The notes under the pieces: generated by a model | Told to the model about the DNA's origin: nothing | The model's input: only the letters and a program-made list of their open reading frames with translations | The model's database searches: none | Program-made: the position numbers and the translations under genes | Shown here: one piece after another, positions 1 through 9,066 of the stretch | Numbering within the stretch: position 1 is the first letter of the stretch | How the letters are laid out: every line of letters begins with the position of its first letter | From: Dyella flava | Lineage (GTDB): Bacteria; Pseudomonadota; Gammaproteobacteria; Xanthomonadales; Rhodanobacteraceae | DNA: 64,000 nucleotides | Assembly: GCF_016904955.1 (NCBI RefSeq) | Contig: NZ_JADIKE010000019.1 | Location: 1-64,000, forward strand | Direction of reading: 5' to 3'

Positions 1-70
1 GTTCCAGGCGCGCATTACCTCCGCCGACCACAAGACCATCAATCAAGCTCATCGTGGGCTGTTTGCGCAT
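1..70 (-). CDS. 5' end of a truncated gene, possibly an FAD-dependent protein
   Basis: A minus-strand frame is open from an ATG at 70 to the window edge. It is preceded by a good ribosome binding site (AGAGGAA, five bases before the ATG). The first 23 residues read MRKQPTMSLIDGLVVGGGNA and then RLE. A hydrophobic strand followed by a GGG motif resembles the start of a Rossmann FAD-binding fold. The next complete gene is a TonB-dependent receptor transcribed the other way, and flavin-dependent tryptophan halogenases often sit beside such receptors in this order of bacteria; those usually start with VGGGTAGW, which is not seen here. The assignment is a weak guess from about 20 residues. Confidence 0.35.
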   Translation of the reverse strand, partial: MRKQPTMSLIDGLVVGGGNARLE

Positions 71-111
71 CGCCGTTCCTCTTCGTCGGATGGGGATAGT
101 TTTGCAAACAT

Positions 112-256
112 CCCGCGAAAGCGGGAATCCATGTTGCCTTACGAGCAAGAGCAAGGTGGGTTGACCAGCTTCGCTGTTGTAGGGCGCCTCCGCTTGACCA
201 GCTTCGCTGTTGTGAAGCGCCTCGCGGGAATGACGGCAACGCAAGATTGAGCTTTT
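112..256. repeat. Intergenic palindromic and direct repeat cluster
   Basis: The stretch opens with a perfect hairpin CCCGC-gaaa-GCGGG (112-125). It continues with two direct copies of a 30-base unit (161-190 and 194-223) that differ only at a few positions and share TTGACCAGCTTCGCTGTTGT. It ends with CGGGAATGACGGCAACGCAA followed by GATTGAGCTTTT. A related copy of the end section lies at 5959-5990. No gene is supported between 71 and 554 apart from the receptor leader region. Confidence 0.6.
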
Positions 257-554
257 CCGCAATAAATGACCCATATAACCCGCATCAGCCAACAGGCTGG
301 ATGTCGATTTCTGGGTTAGCCAATCGTCATTTACATGAAGGGGCTTGCTGGACCAGACGCGTAGTCATCCCGGCAAGTTGGGTAGTACCCAAACCCCTTC
401 CAAGCGGGCAGAAGAAGGAACAAGAAATGAAGAGATCCATTTTTTAACCATTGACCGGGCCATGCCTGCTCGTCGCCCCAGGCATGTGAACACCAACAAC
501 CACAGGAGTTAGTGAACGTGTAGTCACACTCAAAGCAAGCAAGGAGTAACCACC

Positions 555-3500
555 ATGAAGATGAGACATCTAAAGATGGTAAATGCCATACGCATGGCAT
601 TAGCTCTAGGAAGCTGTGTGTTGACGGCGGTCGCGGTAGCGCAAACCGCAACCACCGGACAACAGTCCCCCACAGCTAACACTCAGACGACTCCTCCAAC
701 AACTTCAGCTTCATCGACGGCCGCGCAATCACAACCAGCACAGGCGCAACCGGCGACCAATCCGCCAGCCGCGCAGAAACCCGCGACATTGCAGGCCATA
801 ACAGTTACCGGCTCGCTGATTCGCAGCGTTGACGTGGAAACGGCGCAACCGGTGACCGAACTGTCACACGAAGCCATTCAACAGCAGGGCTTTGTGAGTG
901 TCGGCCAGATTCTGCAGAACGTTTCCTCGGTAGGCTCTTCCGGTACCAGCAGCCAGAGCGCCCTGGGCAATATCGTGGGGCAGTTTGTCAGCCTGCGCGG
1001 CTTAGGCGCGCCACGCACCTTGGTGCTGGTGGATGGCCAGCGTTGGACCACGGACATTTTCGGCGAAACCGATCTAAGCACGATCCCGAGTTCGATCATC
1101 GATCACGTGGAAATCCTGCAGGACGGCGCTTCGGCAATTTATGGCTCCGACGCGATTGCCGGTGTGGTGAATATCATCACCAAAAAGGATTTTGATGGCC
1201 TTCAGGTCGACACCTACAACAGCATGTATTCACCGCAGAACGACGGAAAAACCGGCCAGTTCAGTCTCACTGGCGGCAAGAAGTTCTCCAGAGGTTCGTT
1301 CCTGTTCAACATAACGGCACAAAACACCGATGGCTTGATGGCCAACGATCGCGATTACAGCAAGTACGGATTTTTTAGCCTTGGACCGAACTATCCCCAG
1401 AGCCAGCAGATCCCATCGCCGTATGGAACGATCACCGGCGCGCTGAATCCGGCGACCGGCCTGCCGGTGAGTCTGCCGCCACTGGCCAATGGCCCGATTA
1501 CCGTCAACATGGGCCAGAACGGGCTTGATATCGCCAACTACCATCTGGACACCTTCGGATCGCAATATCCGTCGCCTTATTTCAACAACGATTACCAGAA
1601 CTCGTCGTATCTCGAAACGCTGATTCCGAACAATCGCCTGCGGTCGTATTTGCTGAAAGGCGATTACAAGCTGACGGATCACATCACCGCGACCTTCACC
1701 GGCACGTACAACACCGCCAACTCCGAAGTGAGTACCAGTGGTTATGAACTCAGTTCGTTGACCCCGGCCAACGGCGCGCATCTGGCCGAAGCGCTGGGTC
1801 TTCCGGTGGGCACATTCCCGGCGGTCTATTTCCCGACGGTGTCCTCGCAGAGTTATTACAATCCGTTGCCGGGCAATAACCTCGAATTCGACCTGCCGTT
1901 GCAATATCCCGATCGCGTTACGACCAACAAGATCAAGCAGGCCGGCTACCGTGTGGGACTTGAAGGCGATTTCTCGATCGGCGATCGAGGGTTCAACTGG
2001 GATGCCGGCTACAGCGACTATCGCTACGACCAGTCGAGTTTTGGTCCAGGCAATCTCAACATGGTTCACCTGGAGCAGGCACTCGGTCCGTCCTTCATGG
2101 GCCCCAACGGCGTCGTGGAATGCGGCACGCCAGGCAATGTGATCGCCGGCTGCGTACCGCTCAATCCGTTCTCCGGTTCGGGTGGCATCACCCCGGCGGA
2201 AATCAACTATCTCAACATCATTGCCGGCACGCGCTCCTTCAGCGAAATGAAAACCGCGGACGTCAATTTGTCGGGCGATATGGTCACGTTCCCGGATTCG
2301 ATGGGCGGCGGTGACATGACCTTTGCCGTGGGCGCCGATCACCGCACGATCTCCGGTGGCGCTACGCCCGATGAATACACGCAGCTCGGTCTCAACACCA
2401 ATCTGCAGCAAAACGCAGGTGCCGGCTCCTATGGCCTCAACGAGGCCTACGCCGAAGTGAACATTCCCATTTTGAAAGATATGCCGGGCGCGCAATTGCT
2501 GGACGTTGACCTCGCGCATCGCTTCTCGCGCTACACGAACTTCGGCAACACCAACAATAACCAGTTCAAATTGTCGTGGCAGCCGATCAATGACCTGCTT
2601 GTTCGCGCCAGCTATGGCACGGGTTTCCGTGCGCCGGCCATCGCCAATTTGTATGGCGGCACCTTGCAGAGCTTCACGACTTATACCGATCCGTGCGACG
2701 TCAACTTTGGCTTGACCGGCAATCCCATCGTCAAGCAGCGTTGCCTGAATGGGTTCGCCGGCGTGCCGGCGGTCGGCCCCGGCTTCACGCAACTCAATAT
2801 CAATGGTCAGCCGATCTCCCAGCCCGACACAACCAGTACGACGCCTTTTTACACCGGCGCCAATCCCAACCTGAAACCGGAAACGTCCAGGAGTTACTCC
2901 GCGGGCCTGGTCTACAGCCCGCATTATCTGACCGGCTTTAACGCCACCCTGGACTGGTATCGCATCAGGATCGACAACGTCATCACGTTGCCGACGGCCA
3001 ACAGCATTCTCGACAATTGCTATCTATTGGGCGAGACACAACAGTGCGACCAGTTCCAGCGCTCCACCGCCGGAGGGCCATTCCAAGGCCAGGTCATCAA
3101 TCTGTTGCAAGCGCTGGTCAACCAGGGCTTTGTCGAAGAGCGCGGCGAAGATCTGGACTTGACCTATCGCTTCCCCGAGACGCCGATCGGCCAGTTCAAG
3201 TTTGACTCCAACAGCACCTATATCAACTCGGTCAAGGAGCAGACCACGCCCGGCGGCCCGATCATTTCCAACACGCTGGGTGGTTACGACACGGTGCTTG
3301 GTCCATTGTGGCGCTTCCGCTCCACGGTCAATATGAATTGGAGTTACCGGCAATTCGGCGCGACCTGGACGATCCGTTACTACTCATCGCTGTCCGAGCC
3401 GTGCATTCCGCCCAATCCATCCTTGAGTGAGGTGTTCCCTTGCAACAATCCCAATAAGGACCTCGCCGTATCACCGACTGGAATAAATCGGCAGGGCGGC

Positions 3501-3731
3501 CTTGCCTTCAACGACGTGCAAGTGAATTGGCAAACGCCATGGAAAGGACGCATCTCGTTTGGCGCCACCGATGTCTTCAATCGCAAGGCGCCGCTTTCCT
3601 ACACCGGGGTATACAGCGTGGCTGGTCCATTGGGCCCAACCGGTACGGATGGCTACGGTGATTATCCGTACAACCCGCAATACGATATCGGCCGCGTTAT
3701 TTACATCAAGTACGAGCAGAAGTTCTTCTAG
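555..3731 (+). CDS. TonB-dependent outer-membrane receptor
   Basis: This is a 1058-residue outer-membrane active transporter that takes energy from TonB-ExbBD to import a bulky substrate. A signal peptide (about residues 1-29, ending AVAVAQ) is followed by a Pro/Thr/Gln-rich linker. The plug domain starts near ITVTGSLIRS and contains VSLRGLG, RTLVLVDGQR, YGSDAIAGVVNIITKK, and the rest is a long beta-barrel ending in aromatic YIKYEQKFF. The start follows a clear AAGGAG ribosome site. It resembles the large Xanthomonas/Caulobacter receptor group with unassigned substrates (peptides, oligosaccharides or siderophores). No FecI/FecR regulators or substrate-degrading enzymes flank it, so the substrate cannot be named. 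Confidence 0.93.
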   Translation: MKMRHLKMVNAIRMALALGSCVLTAVAVAQTATTGQQSPTANTQTTPPTTSASSTAAQSQPAQAQPATNPPAAQKPATLQAITVTGSLIRSVDVETAQPVTELSHEAIQQQGFVSVGQILQNVSSVGSSGTSSQSALGNIVGQFVSLRGLGAPRTLVLVDGQRWTTDIFGETDLSTIPSSIIDHVEILQDGASAIYGSDAIAGVVNIITKKDFDGLQVDTYNSMYSPQNDGKTGQFSLTGGKKFSRGSFLFNITAQNTDGLMANDRDYSKYGFFSLGPNYPQSQQIPSPYGTITGALNPATGLPVSLPPLANGPITVNMGQNGLDIANYHLDTFGSQYPSPYFNNDYQNSSYLETLIPNNRLRSYLLKGDYKLTDHITATFTGTYNTANSEVSTSGYELSSLTPANGAHLAEALGLPVGTFPAVYFPTVSSQSYYNPLPGNNLEFDLPLQYPDRVTTNKIKQAGYRVGLEGDFSIGDRGFNWDAGYSDYRYDQSSFGPGNLNMVHLEQALGPSFMGPNGVVECGTPGNVIAGCVPLNPFSGSGGITPAEINYLNIIAGTRSFSEMKTADVNLSGDMVTFPDSMGGGDMTFAVGADHRTISGGATPDEYTQLGLNTNLQQNAGAGSYGLNEAYAEVNIPILKDMPGAQLLDVDLAHRFSRYTNFGNTNNNQFKLSWQPINDLLVRASYGTGFRAPAIANLYGGTLQSFTTYTDPCDVNFGLTGNPIVKQRCLNGFAGVPAVGPGFTQLNINGQPISQPDTTSTTPFYTGANPNLKPETSRSYSAGLVYSPHYLTGFNATLDWYRIRIDNVITLPTANSILDNCYLLGETQQCDQFQRSTAGGPFQGQVINLLQALVNQGFVEERGEDLDLTYRFPETPIGQFKFDSNSTYINSVKEQTTPGGPIISNTLGGYDTVLGPLWRFRSTVNMNWSYRQFGATWTIRYYSSLSEPCIPPNPSLSEVFPCNNPNKDLAVSPTGINRQGGLAFNDVQVNWQTPWKGRISFGATDVFNRKAPLSYTGVYSVAGPLGPTGTDGYGDYPYNPQYDIGRVIYIKYEQKFF

Positions 3732-3780
3732 TCACGCTCGTTACTTGGTGCCCGCGGCATGTTGCGGGGCATGCACAAGG

Positions 3781-3809
3781 CAAAGGGCGCGGATAATCCG
3801 CGCCCTTTG
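3781..3809. terminator. Bidirectional terminator between convergent genes
   Basis: A perfect 13-bp stem (CAAAGGGCGCGGA against its complement) with a three-base TAA loop lies 50 bases after the receptor stop codon and before the end of the minus-strand gene at 3866. No long T run follows, so termination strength is uncertain, but its place between convergent genes fits a shared terminator. Confidence 0.7.
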
Positions 3810-3865
3810 TGGCTTTACCGCCGACCATGTGTGTGTGCTGCTGCGATTTCGACCCCAGGCGGACA

Positions 3866-4315
3866 TTACAAAAGCCTTGAAGGCTCGATCGAATATATCC
3901 GACCAATAAACACGGTGATTGCCGTCGCCAGAAACGTAGCCGTAAATAGTCCAATGCGCTCCCATACAGCATCACTATCGGGTTTCGCCTTAGATAGAGT
4001 CTGCTCGAGAAATCGGTCCAGCTTGCTGACAACGTAACCCGACAGAAATGCAGAAGCCGCAGTCCTAACGGCGTCAATCGGCAATTGGTCGACGGTCGAA
4101 TAAGGGGCGAAGGCAGTGGCAGCTGCCAAACCGCATAGGCCTCCAATCAGCGCCACCAGCCGATTCGCCCAGCGAGCCCCCGAGCCTGAACTGCCGGACG
4201 ACAACTTGCTCGTAAGCCTCCAGATAAGGAAGAGAACCGAAACGTACGCAATGTCGGTCAAAAGTACCGTTACAGGCGCAGTGGAATTCATAATTTGCGC
4301 TAGATCCAATGTCAT
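3866..4315 (-). CDS. Small multi-pass membrane protein of unknown function
   Basis: The product has about 149 residues. I see three or four hydrophobic segments: near residues 12-33 (a stretch including TVLLTDIAYVSVLFLIW), 50-70 (LVALIGGLCGLAAATAF), possibly 80-95, and at the C-terminus (TATFLATAITVFIGRIY). A Ser/Gly-rich loop follows the first segment. The start at 4315 is chosen because the minus strand has AGGGGG a few bases before that ATG; an upstream ATG five codons earlier overlaps this site. I do not recognise a family. The gene is convergent with the receptor and stands alone. Function unknown. Confidence 0.6.
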   Translation of the reverse strand: MTLDLAQIMNSTAPVTVLLTDIAYVSVLFLIWRLTSKLSSGSSGSGARWANRLVALIGGLCGLAAATAFAPYSTVDQLPIDAVRTAASAFLSGYVVSKLDRFLEQTLSKAKPDSDAVWERIGLFTATFLATAITVFIGRIYSIEPSRLL

Positions 4316-4565
4316 ATCGCCCCCTCGCATGAACGCTCAATGGAAGAGATACCCTTTGCCATGACGCATTACTGAGTAAAGGATCGGCCTTGCAGACCAT
4401 CGACATCCTTACAAGTCAATCACTTAGATCATACGCAACCCTGCCCTACGGCCTTTGACATCATTCAAAGCCATCCGCCTTCGACCCGAGCCGGACATAT
4501 TTCGCGTGGCAGGATTTGGCGAGGTAATATAGCCGCGGTCCACTATCGGGAAGGGGCTGCCTGTT

Positions 4566-5159
4566 GTGAGTATTCAAAGCGTCAGCAGTACTCAGCCGCA
4601 GTCCCTGAGTGGCGTCATTGCGCCCCAGTACACGCATCACAAAAGGGAGTTCAATGAGTCGGCGGCGTCGATAGCCTCGACGGGCGCATCGACCCAGAAT
4701 GCGAGCCTGCTGGCTTCGGCCGTTGCGGCAGCACTGGCGCAACTCGGGTTGACCTCCACCCCCAATGCGGCACCCGCCGCCATTACCGCTGCAACGGCGG
4801 CGAGTGGCACGGATGACGCGACCGCAAAGAACAACACGCCACTTGCCACCCTGCCGCAGCAGCCCAAAGCATCGCAGCAGGTGCAACAGTACAAGAACAT
4901 TGCATCGACGTTCTCCAATCTGGCGCAGGCATTGGGCTCCAGTTCGAGCAGTGCGCCGTCTGCTTCAAGCAGCTCCAGCAGTTTAACCAGCGTCTTCCAA
5001 AGCCTCTGGACCTCACTCGGCTCGTCATCCGGAACATCCAGCGACGCTTCAAGCAGCACCATCCCGAGCCTGCATTCGTTTATACAAACGCTCGCGCACA
5101 ATATCGGTGAAAGCGGTATTTCCGGCCTGCGTGGAGTGTTTGTCGATACTGTGGCTTGA
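4566..5159 (+). CDS. Ser/Ala-rich hypothetical protein
   Basis: This is a 197-residue low-complexity protein starting with GTG after a GGAAGGGG stretch. The first 40 residues are Ser/Thr/Gln-rich. An Ala-rich block follows (residues 45-85), then a run of serine homorepeats around residues 122-160, and a less biased C-terminus near SFIQTLAHNIGESGISGLRG that could form an amphipathic helix. No signal peptide or membrane segment is evident. The composition recalls small surface or regulatory proteins in Xanthomonadales genomes, but I recognise no named family. A hairpin terminator lies 84 bases downstream. Confidence 0.55.
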   Translation: MSIQSVSSTQPQSLSGVIAPQYTHHKREFNESAASIASTGASTQNASLLASAVAAALAQLGLTSTPNAAPAAITAATAASGTDDATAKNNTPLATLPQQPKASQQVQQYKNIASTFSNLAQALGSSSSSAPSASSSSSSLTSVFQSLWTSLGSSSGTSSDASSSTIPSLHSFIQTLAHNIGESGISGLRGVFVDTVA

Positions 5160-5176
5160 TGGCAGATGTTGATTCG

Positions 5177-5200
5177 CTGGGTTACGCTGCGCTAACCCAG
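5177..5200. repeat. Small hairpin of an intergenic repeat type
   Basis: CTGGGTTA-cgctgcgc-TAACCCAG forms an 8-bp stem just after the Ser-rich gene. Similar GGGTTACGC...TAACCC elements are common as dispersed intergenic repeats in proteobacteria. It could also help end transcription. Confidence 0.5.
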
Positions 5201-5242
5201 CCTACGTATTGCATGCGGAGTGGTTTGCCATTCCGAAAAAGG

Positions 5243-5270
5243 CGGCACGTTGTTGTCACTCAACGTGCCG
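5243..5270. terminator. Hairpin terminator after the Ser-rich gene
   Basis: A perfect 10-bp stem (CGGCACGTTG with CAACGTGCCG) encloses an 8-base loop and is followed by AAAATGG rather than T residues. It is the first strong palindrome after the stop codon at 5159. Confidence 0.5.
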
Positions 5271-6256
5271 AAAATGGCGCACTGTCCTGACTCAGCGAGC
5301 CAACATGGCCGCCCTCATACGTACACGCGTTGATCCACCCTACGCTGGGGTGTGCGTGTCGACGAGGTGATGCAGGAAGTGAGGGGCGGCGTGCAGGCCG
5401 TTGCGTTCGCCGGTACGATGGGATGTGAAGGCGTTGTCCACCCGGCCTTTGCCTTCAGCCACAAGCACCGCTAGCGCAATTTCAGCCTGCCTGGATGTGG
5501 GGATTTGCCGCATTTCCCGACCCGAACTCCGCGTTGGGAGCGTGCCGTCGAGGTTTAAGGTGGGGCCAGAATCGGAATCGTTGCAATCCGAGGGGCGCGG
5601 CGGTGCCGTATGATGTTGGGAGATCATGAGCAACTCTTCTACAGTTGTTTGTGATTTAGCGGGTCGTGGGAGCGTCAACTCTCACGATCCGCGCCTCCAA
5701 GCATGGCTGCCTGAGTCATCGGTGTTGGCTGTTTCGCGAACTGCATCGATGACCCCACTAGAGTAACGAAGTGGCGGTGTGGCGGAATATAGGCTTTCGC
5801 TGACACATGCTGTACGTATAACGCCATTGGTCGTCTTCGATGGCCGCCCTCTTGGCTGGAGCGACACACCAAGATCGAATCAGCCGAGTGTGAATGTCAA
5901 AGCACCCGCCCCTGCGACATCTTCACGTTTTCCGTGCTGTCATTTCCGCTTTCGCGGGAATGGCGATGACGAAAGATTGATCTTTTTTGCACATCCATCT
6001 GCTGATTTTTCCCGCAAGCGCGGCCCCTCACTCCAAGCCCCGGATCAAGTCCGGGGCAGGCTCTCTCCCCGGAGGGGAGAGGGAGCCAAGTGAGGCTGCC
6101 GGACAGCAAAGCATCATCCACGCGGGTGGCGTACAGTAGTCGGCGGCCGACCTTGGACTGGCGCAGACGGAAACATCGCTACAGAGCTTCAAGACACATG
6201 CAGGAACGCTGGAACGGACGCATCACCAGGATCACGCAATAAAGAGGTTAACTCTT
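5271..6256. other. Roughly 1 kb without a confident gene
   Basis: No reading frame here has both a convincing start site and protein-like composition. A minus-strand frame of about 95-112 codons (5340-5678) is the longest candidate, but I do not recognise its sequence. An imperfect hairpin (5658-5691, GCGGGTCGTG pairing with CACGATCCGC) and two repeat families (5939-6085) fill part of the region. It may hold decayed sequence. Confidence 0.45.
5939..6085. repeat. Composite of two dispersed repeat families
   Basis: Positions 5939-5990 share the TTCGCGGGAATG...GAAAGATTGATCTTTT pattern with the repeat at 221-256. Positions 6023-6085 are a single arm of the GGGGAGAGGG/GTGAGGGGC element seen as complete copies at 52554-52717 and 59147-59310, here in the opposite orientation and including the GCCCCGGATCAAGTCCGGGG insertion that the 59147 copy also carries. 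Confidence 0.65.
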
Positions 6257-6508
6257 ATGATCTCGACCGTCTTCTTGATCAATAAAAGTACTTCAAAAGT
6301 TGAAAAGCTCGCGGACGCCCCCGAGCTGCTTGAGCGGGATGGTGTCGTTTTCTCCCTGCGTGGCGGCCCCCGCACCCCTCGGCCCAGCGGCGGTCAGGTG
6401 TGGGACCCGGTCGCCGTGTACGCGCCTGACGAGCTGACCGAAGAAGAATTCCAGGAATTATATGAAGCAGGCAGACAGCGCGTTGATGAGCTGAATCTCA
6501 AGTACTGA
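6257..6508 (+). CDS. Small acidic hypothetical protein (83 aa)
   Basis: The 83-residue frame begins ATG after AAAGAGG with nine bases of spacing. The N-terminus reads MISTVFLINKSTSKVEKLAD, the middle has a Pro/Gly-rich turn (GGPRTPRPSGGQ), and the C-terminal third is acidic and helical (ELTEEEFQELYEAGRQRVDE). There is no signal peptide or membrane segment. A strong terminator follows at 6584. The good ribosome site, balanced composition and terminator make it likely to be real, but I cannot assign a family. Confidence 0.6.
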   Translation: MISTVFLINKSTSKVEKLADAPELLERDGVVFSLRGGPRTPRPSGGQVWDPVAVYAPDELTEEEFQELYEAGRQRVDELNLKY

Positions 6509-6542
6509 TCATTCGGCGCTCATCGCAGGGAATGCAAGCACG

Positions 6543-6611
6543 AGCACTCAAGCAGAGTGCTTGAGATAGTCGTCTACACAAGCAACGGCCTTCTGCAAAC
6601 AGAAGGCCGTT
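6543..6611 (+). terminator. Two consecutive hairpins after the 83-aa gene
   Basis: The first hairpin (6543-6561) pairs AGCACTC with GAGTGCT around a 5-base loop. The second (6584-6611) has a perfect 12-bp stem, AACGGCCTTCTG with its complement, and a CAAA loop, followed by TTGC. The second is a convincing terminator. Confidence 0.7.
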
Positions 6612-6694
6612 TGCATTCAAGCACGCGCTGCAAATCGATTATCAAGCCAGCATAGATCGGACGCTCCGCCACCGAGACATCAACTCCGCCTATC

Positions 6695-6711
6695 GATAGA
6701 TTTCATCTATC
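6695..6711. promoter_or_regulatory. OxyR core binding site upstream of the catalase gene
   Basis: The sequence GATAGATTTCATCTATC is a perfect inverted repeat and matches every fixed base of the OxyR core consensus ATAGnTnnnAnCTAT (6696-6710). It lies about 220 bases before the catalase start and no other gene intervenes. A second full core site at the usual 7-base spacing is not evident on either side, so binding by a tetramer would need a degenerate second site. Confidence 0.7.
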
Positions 6712-6933
6712 AAGGCCAGGAAAACTTTCAATTTAACTAGTGAAGGCAAGTTCAATAGGATCCATTCACCGCTTGCCACTGACGAATGAAGACGTGCTCC
6801 AAGCCAAGTTCTCATTGACGCTCTCAATCTCCAGGCAAGAGCGTGGCTATCACTTCTTTGGCGCATTTGGAATGCGAACGGATCTGTACGGACCCTCAGT
6901 CAGCGCGCCCACTTTTTCATTGAGAGCACTCCT

Positions 6934-8412
6934 ATGAACGACAAAACCAAGTCTCCCTATCTGACTCACGCGACTGGCGCACCCGTCAGCGACAATGTGA
7001 ACATCCAGACCGCAGGTCCGCGTGGACCGGCCCTGTTGCAAGACGTGTGGTTGATCGAAAAGCTGGCCCAATTCGCTCGCGAGGTGATTCCGGAACGGCG
7101 CATGCATGCCAAGGGTGCCGGCGCGCATGGCACGTTTACCGTCACGCATGACGTCACACGCTACACCAAGGCGAAGATTTTTTCGGAGATCGGCAAGCAG
7201 ACGCCGATGTTCGCGCGCTTCTCGACCGTGGCCGGCGAGCGTGGCGCGGCCGATGCCGAGCGCGATATTCGCGGGTTTGCGCTCAAGTTCTACACCGAAG
7301 AAGGCAATTGGGACGTGGTCGGCAACAACACGCCGGTGTTCTTCTTCCGCGATCCGCTGCGCTTCCCCGACCTGAACCATGCGATCAAGCGTGATCCCCG
7401 TACCGGCATGCGCAGTGCCGACAGCAACTGGGATTTCTGGACCTTGCTGCCGGAAGCCTTGCACCAGGTCACCATCACCATGAGCGAACGCGGCCTGCCC
7501 CGCACGTTCCGCCACATGCATGGTTACGGCAGCCACACCTACAGCTTCATCAACGCCGCCAATGAACGCACCTGGGTGAAGTTCCACTTCCGCACCCAGC
7601 AGGGTGTCCAGAACCTGACCGATGCCGAGGCCGAAGCACGCGTCGGCAAGGACCGCGAGACACACCAGCGTGATCTCTACGACAGCATCGAGCGCGGCGA
7701 CTTTCCGCGTTGGACGCTCTTCATTCAAGTGATGACCGATGCGCAGGCCAAGGCCTTTCCGTTCAACCCGTTCGATCTCACCAAGGTGTGGCCGCAGGGC
7801 GACTATCCGCTGATCGAGGTAGGTTACTTCGAGCTCAACCGCAATCCGGACAACTTCTTCGCGGAGACGGAGCAGTCGGCCTTTTCGCCGGCGAACATCG
7901 TGCCCGGTATCGGCTACTCGCCGGACAAGATGCTGCAAGCCCGCCTGTTCTCGTACGCCGATGCGCAGCGTTACCGCCTTGGGGTGAACTTCAACCAGAT
8001 CCCGGTCAACGCACCCAAATGCCCGTTCCACAGCTATCACCGCGACGGCTCCATGCGCACCGACGGCAACCTCGGCGGCACGCCGTCCTACTGGCCGAAC
8101 AGCAAGGGCGTGTGGACCGATCAGCCGCAGCTCAACGAACCGCCGCTTGAGATCGATGGTGCCGCAGCGCATTGGGACCATCGCGTCGATGAGGATTACT
8201 TCCAGCAACCCGGCGCCCTGTTCCGCAAGATGAACCCGGCCCAGCGCCAGGCGCTGTTCGACAACACCGCGCGTGCCTTGGGCGATGCCCGCGACATCGT
8301 GAAGGAACGCCATATCGATAACTGCAGCAAGGCCGATCCCGCCTACGGCGCCGGTGTTGCGGCCGCAGTGGCCCGGCTCGCGGCCGAGGCGAAAACCCAA
8401 GGAGGCAAATGA
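6934..8412 (+). CDS. Monofunctional haem catalase (small-subunit clade)
   Basis: Catalase converts hydrogen peroxide to water and oxygen in the cytoplasm. The 492-residue length fits the small-subunit type. Visible features are the distal catalytic histidine in RRMHAKG (His58), the active-site asparagine in [10 protein letters not shown] (Asn131), the [13 protein letters not shown] stretch, and the proximal haem tyrosine in [15 protein letters not shown] (Tyr341), followed by [21 protein letters not shown]. The start codon follows a weak GAGAG site. The stop overlaps the start of dps, so the two are translated together, and an OxyR core site lies upstream; both point to a peroxide-induced operon. 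Confidence 0.96.
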   Translation: MNDKTKSPYLTHATGAPVSDNVNIQTAGPRGPALLQDVWLIEKLAQFAREVIPERRMHAKGAGAHGTFTVTHDVTRYTKAKIFSEIGKQTPMFARFSTVAGERGAADAERDIRGFALKFYTEEGNWDVVGNNTPVFFFRDPLRFPDLNHAIKRDPRTGMRSADSNWDFWTLLPEALHQVTITMSERGLPRTFRHMHGYGSHTYSFINAANERTWVKFHFRTQQGVQNLTDAEAEARVGKDRETHQRDLYDSIERGDFPRWTLFIQVMTDAQAKAFPFNPFDLTKVWPQGDYPLIEVGYFELNRNPDNFFAETEQSAFSPANIVPGIGYSPDKMLQARLFSYADAQRYRLGVNFNQIPVNAPKCPFHSYHRDGSMRTDGNLGGTPSYWPNSKGVWTDQPQLNEPPLEIDGAAAHWDHRVDEDYFQQPGALFRKMNPAQRQALFDNTARALGDARDIVKERHIDNCSKADPAYGAGVAAAVARLAAEAKTQGGK

Positions 8413-8930
8413 TGGATATCAACGTAACCACGTCGCTCGGTGGCGAGCTCGCGACGGTAAGGACGCCCGCCGGTCTCGGCCCGACCGCCGTCCGCGAGAT
8501 TTCAGCCAGCCTGAACTTCCTGCTGGCCGATATGTTCGCCCTGTTCTTCAAGACGAAGAACTTTCACTGGCATATGACCGGGCCGCACTTCCGCGACTAT
8601 CACCTGCTGCTGGACGAACAAAGCGCGCAGATATTCGCCGCAACGGATCCGGCTGCGGAGCGGGTGCGCAAGCTCGGCGGGACCACGTTGCGGTCGATGG
8701 TGCATGCCTCCAGGCTGCAGCGCACTCCCAACAACGAAGAGGATGCGGTGACGCCGCTCGACATGCTGGCCGAGTTGCTGGATGACAATCAGCAACTTGT
8801 CGCCGGTTTGCGGGAGGCGCATGACCTGTGTGACCGACATGGCGACTTCGCCTCGGCCAGCCTGATCGAGAACTGGATCGACGAAGCGGAAGAACGCGCC
8901 TGGTATCTCGCCGAAACGATCGGCGGATGA
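8409..8930 (+). CDS. dps: Dps family ferritin-like DNA-protection protein
   Basis: Dps forms a 12-subunit shell that oxidises iron with peroxide, stores it, and can bind DNA. The 173-residue protein has the family ferroxidase signature near residues 50-72 ([14 protein letters not shown] followed by HLLLDEQ) and the later [15 protein letters not shown] helix. The ATG overlaps the catalase stop as ATGA, showing translational coupling. Together they remove peroxide and the iron that would turn it into hydroxyl radical. The N-terminal tail before residue 25 has no basic cluster, so DNA binding is uncertain. Confidence 0.93.
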   Translation: MMDINVTTSLGGELATVRTPAGLGPTAVREISASLNFLLADMFALFFKTKNFHWHMTGPHFRDYHLLLDEQSAQIFAATDPAAERVRKLGGTTLRSMVHASRLQRTPNNEEDAVTPLDMLAELLDDNQQLVAGLREAHDLCDRHGDFASASLIENWIDEAEERAWYLAETIGG

Positions 8931-9061
8931 ACCAAATCCGGCAAAGACATGGAGGGGCGCATGCCCACGGCCTCTCCATGGATTTGCCGGCACTGGATGC
9001 CGGTGGAAGTGTCGCAGCCAATCTGGACGGCTCCCTGATTCAGTTGAAATCATCGAGGTGA
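8927..9061 (+). CDS. Possible 44-aa small ORF overlapping the dps stop
   Basis: An ATG overlaps the dps stop codon (ATGA) and opens a 44-codon frame starting [20 protein letters not shown] and ending LIQLKSSR. Its own ribosome site would lie inside the dps coding end and is weak. It could be translated by coupling as a third operon member, or be chance. Low confidence. Confidence 0.22.
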   Translation: MNQIRQRHGGAHAHGLSMDLPALDAGGSVAANLDGSLIQLKSSR

Positions 9062-9066
9062 AAACC

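Noticed and set aside
515..540. Possible CRP-type site before the first TonB receptor (GTGA...TCACA)
   Set aside because: The spacing between half-sites is eight bases rather than six, so it does not fit the consensus.
1230..2924. Long open frame (564 codons) on the minus strand inside the first TonB receptor
   Set aside because: It is antisense to a clear receptor gene. The sequence is repetitive in Arg/Gly/Val/Ala, as expected from the reverse reading of GC-rich codons, and it has no recognised motif.
5340..5678. 112-codon minus-strand frame in the repeat-rich region
   Set aside because: The start site is poor, the sequence is Pro/Thr/Arg-biased, and it overlaps an imperfect hairpin. Left as part of the unassigned region.
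6740..6937. 65-codon frame just before the catalase gene
   Set aside because: It starts with GTG without a ribosome site and its composition is not protein-like. The stop overlaps the catalase ATG, but a leader peptide role is not supported by any motif.
6850..8400. 516-codon frame antisense to the catalase gene
   Set aside because: The catalase has all active-site residues; the antisense frame is a by-product of high GC at third positions.
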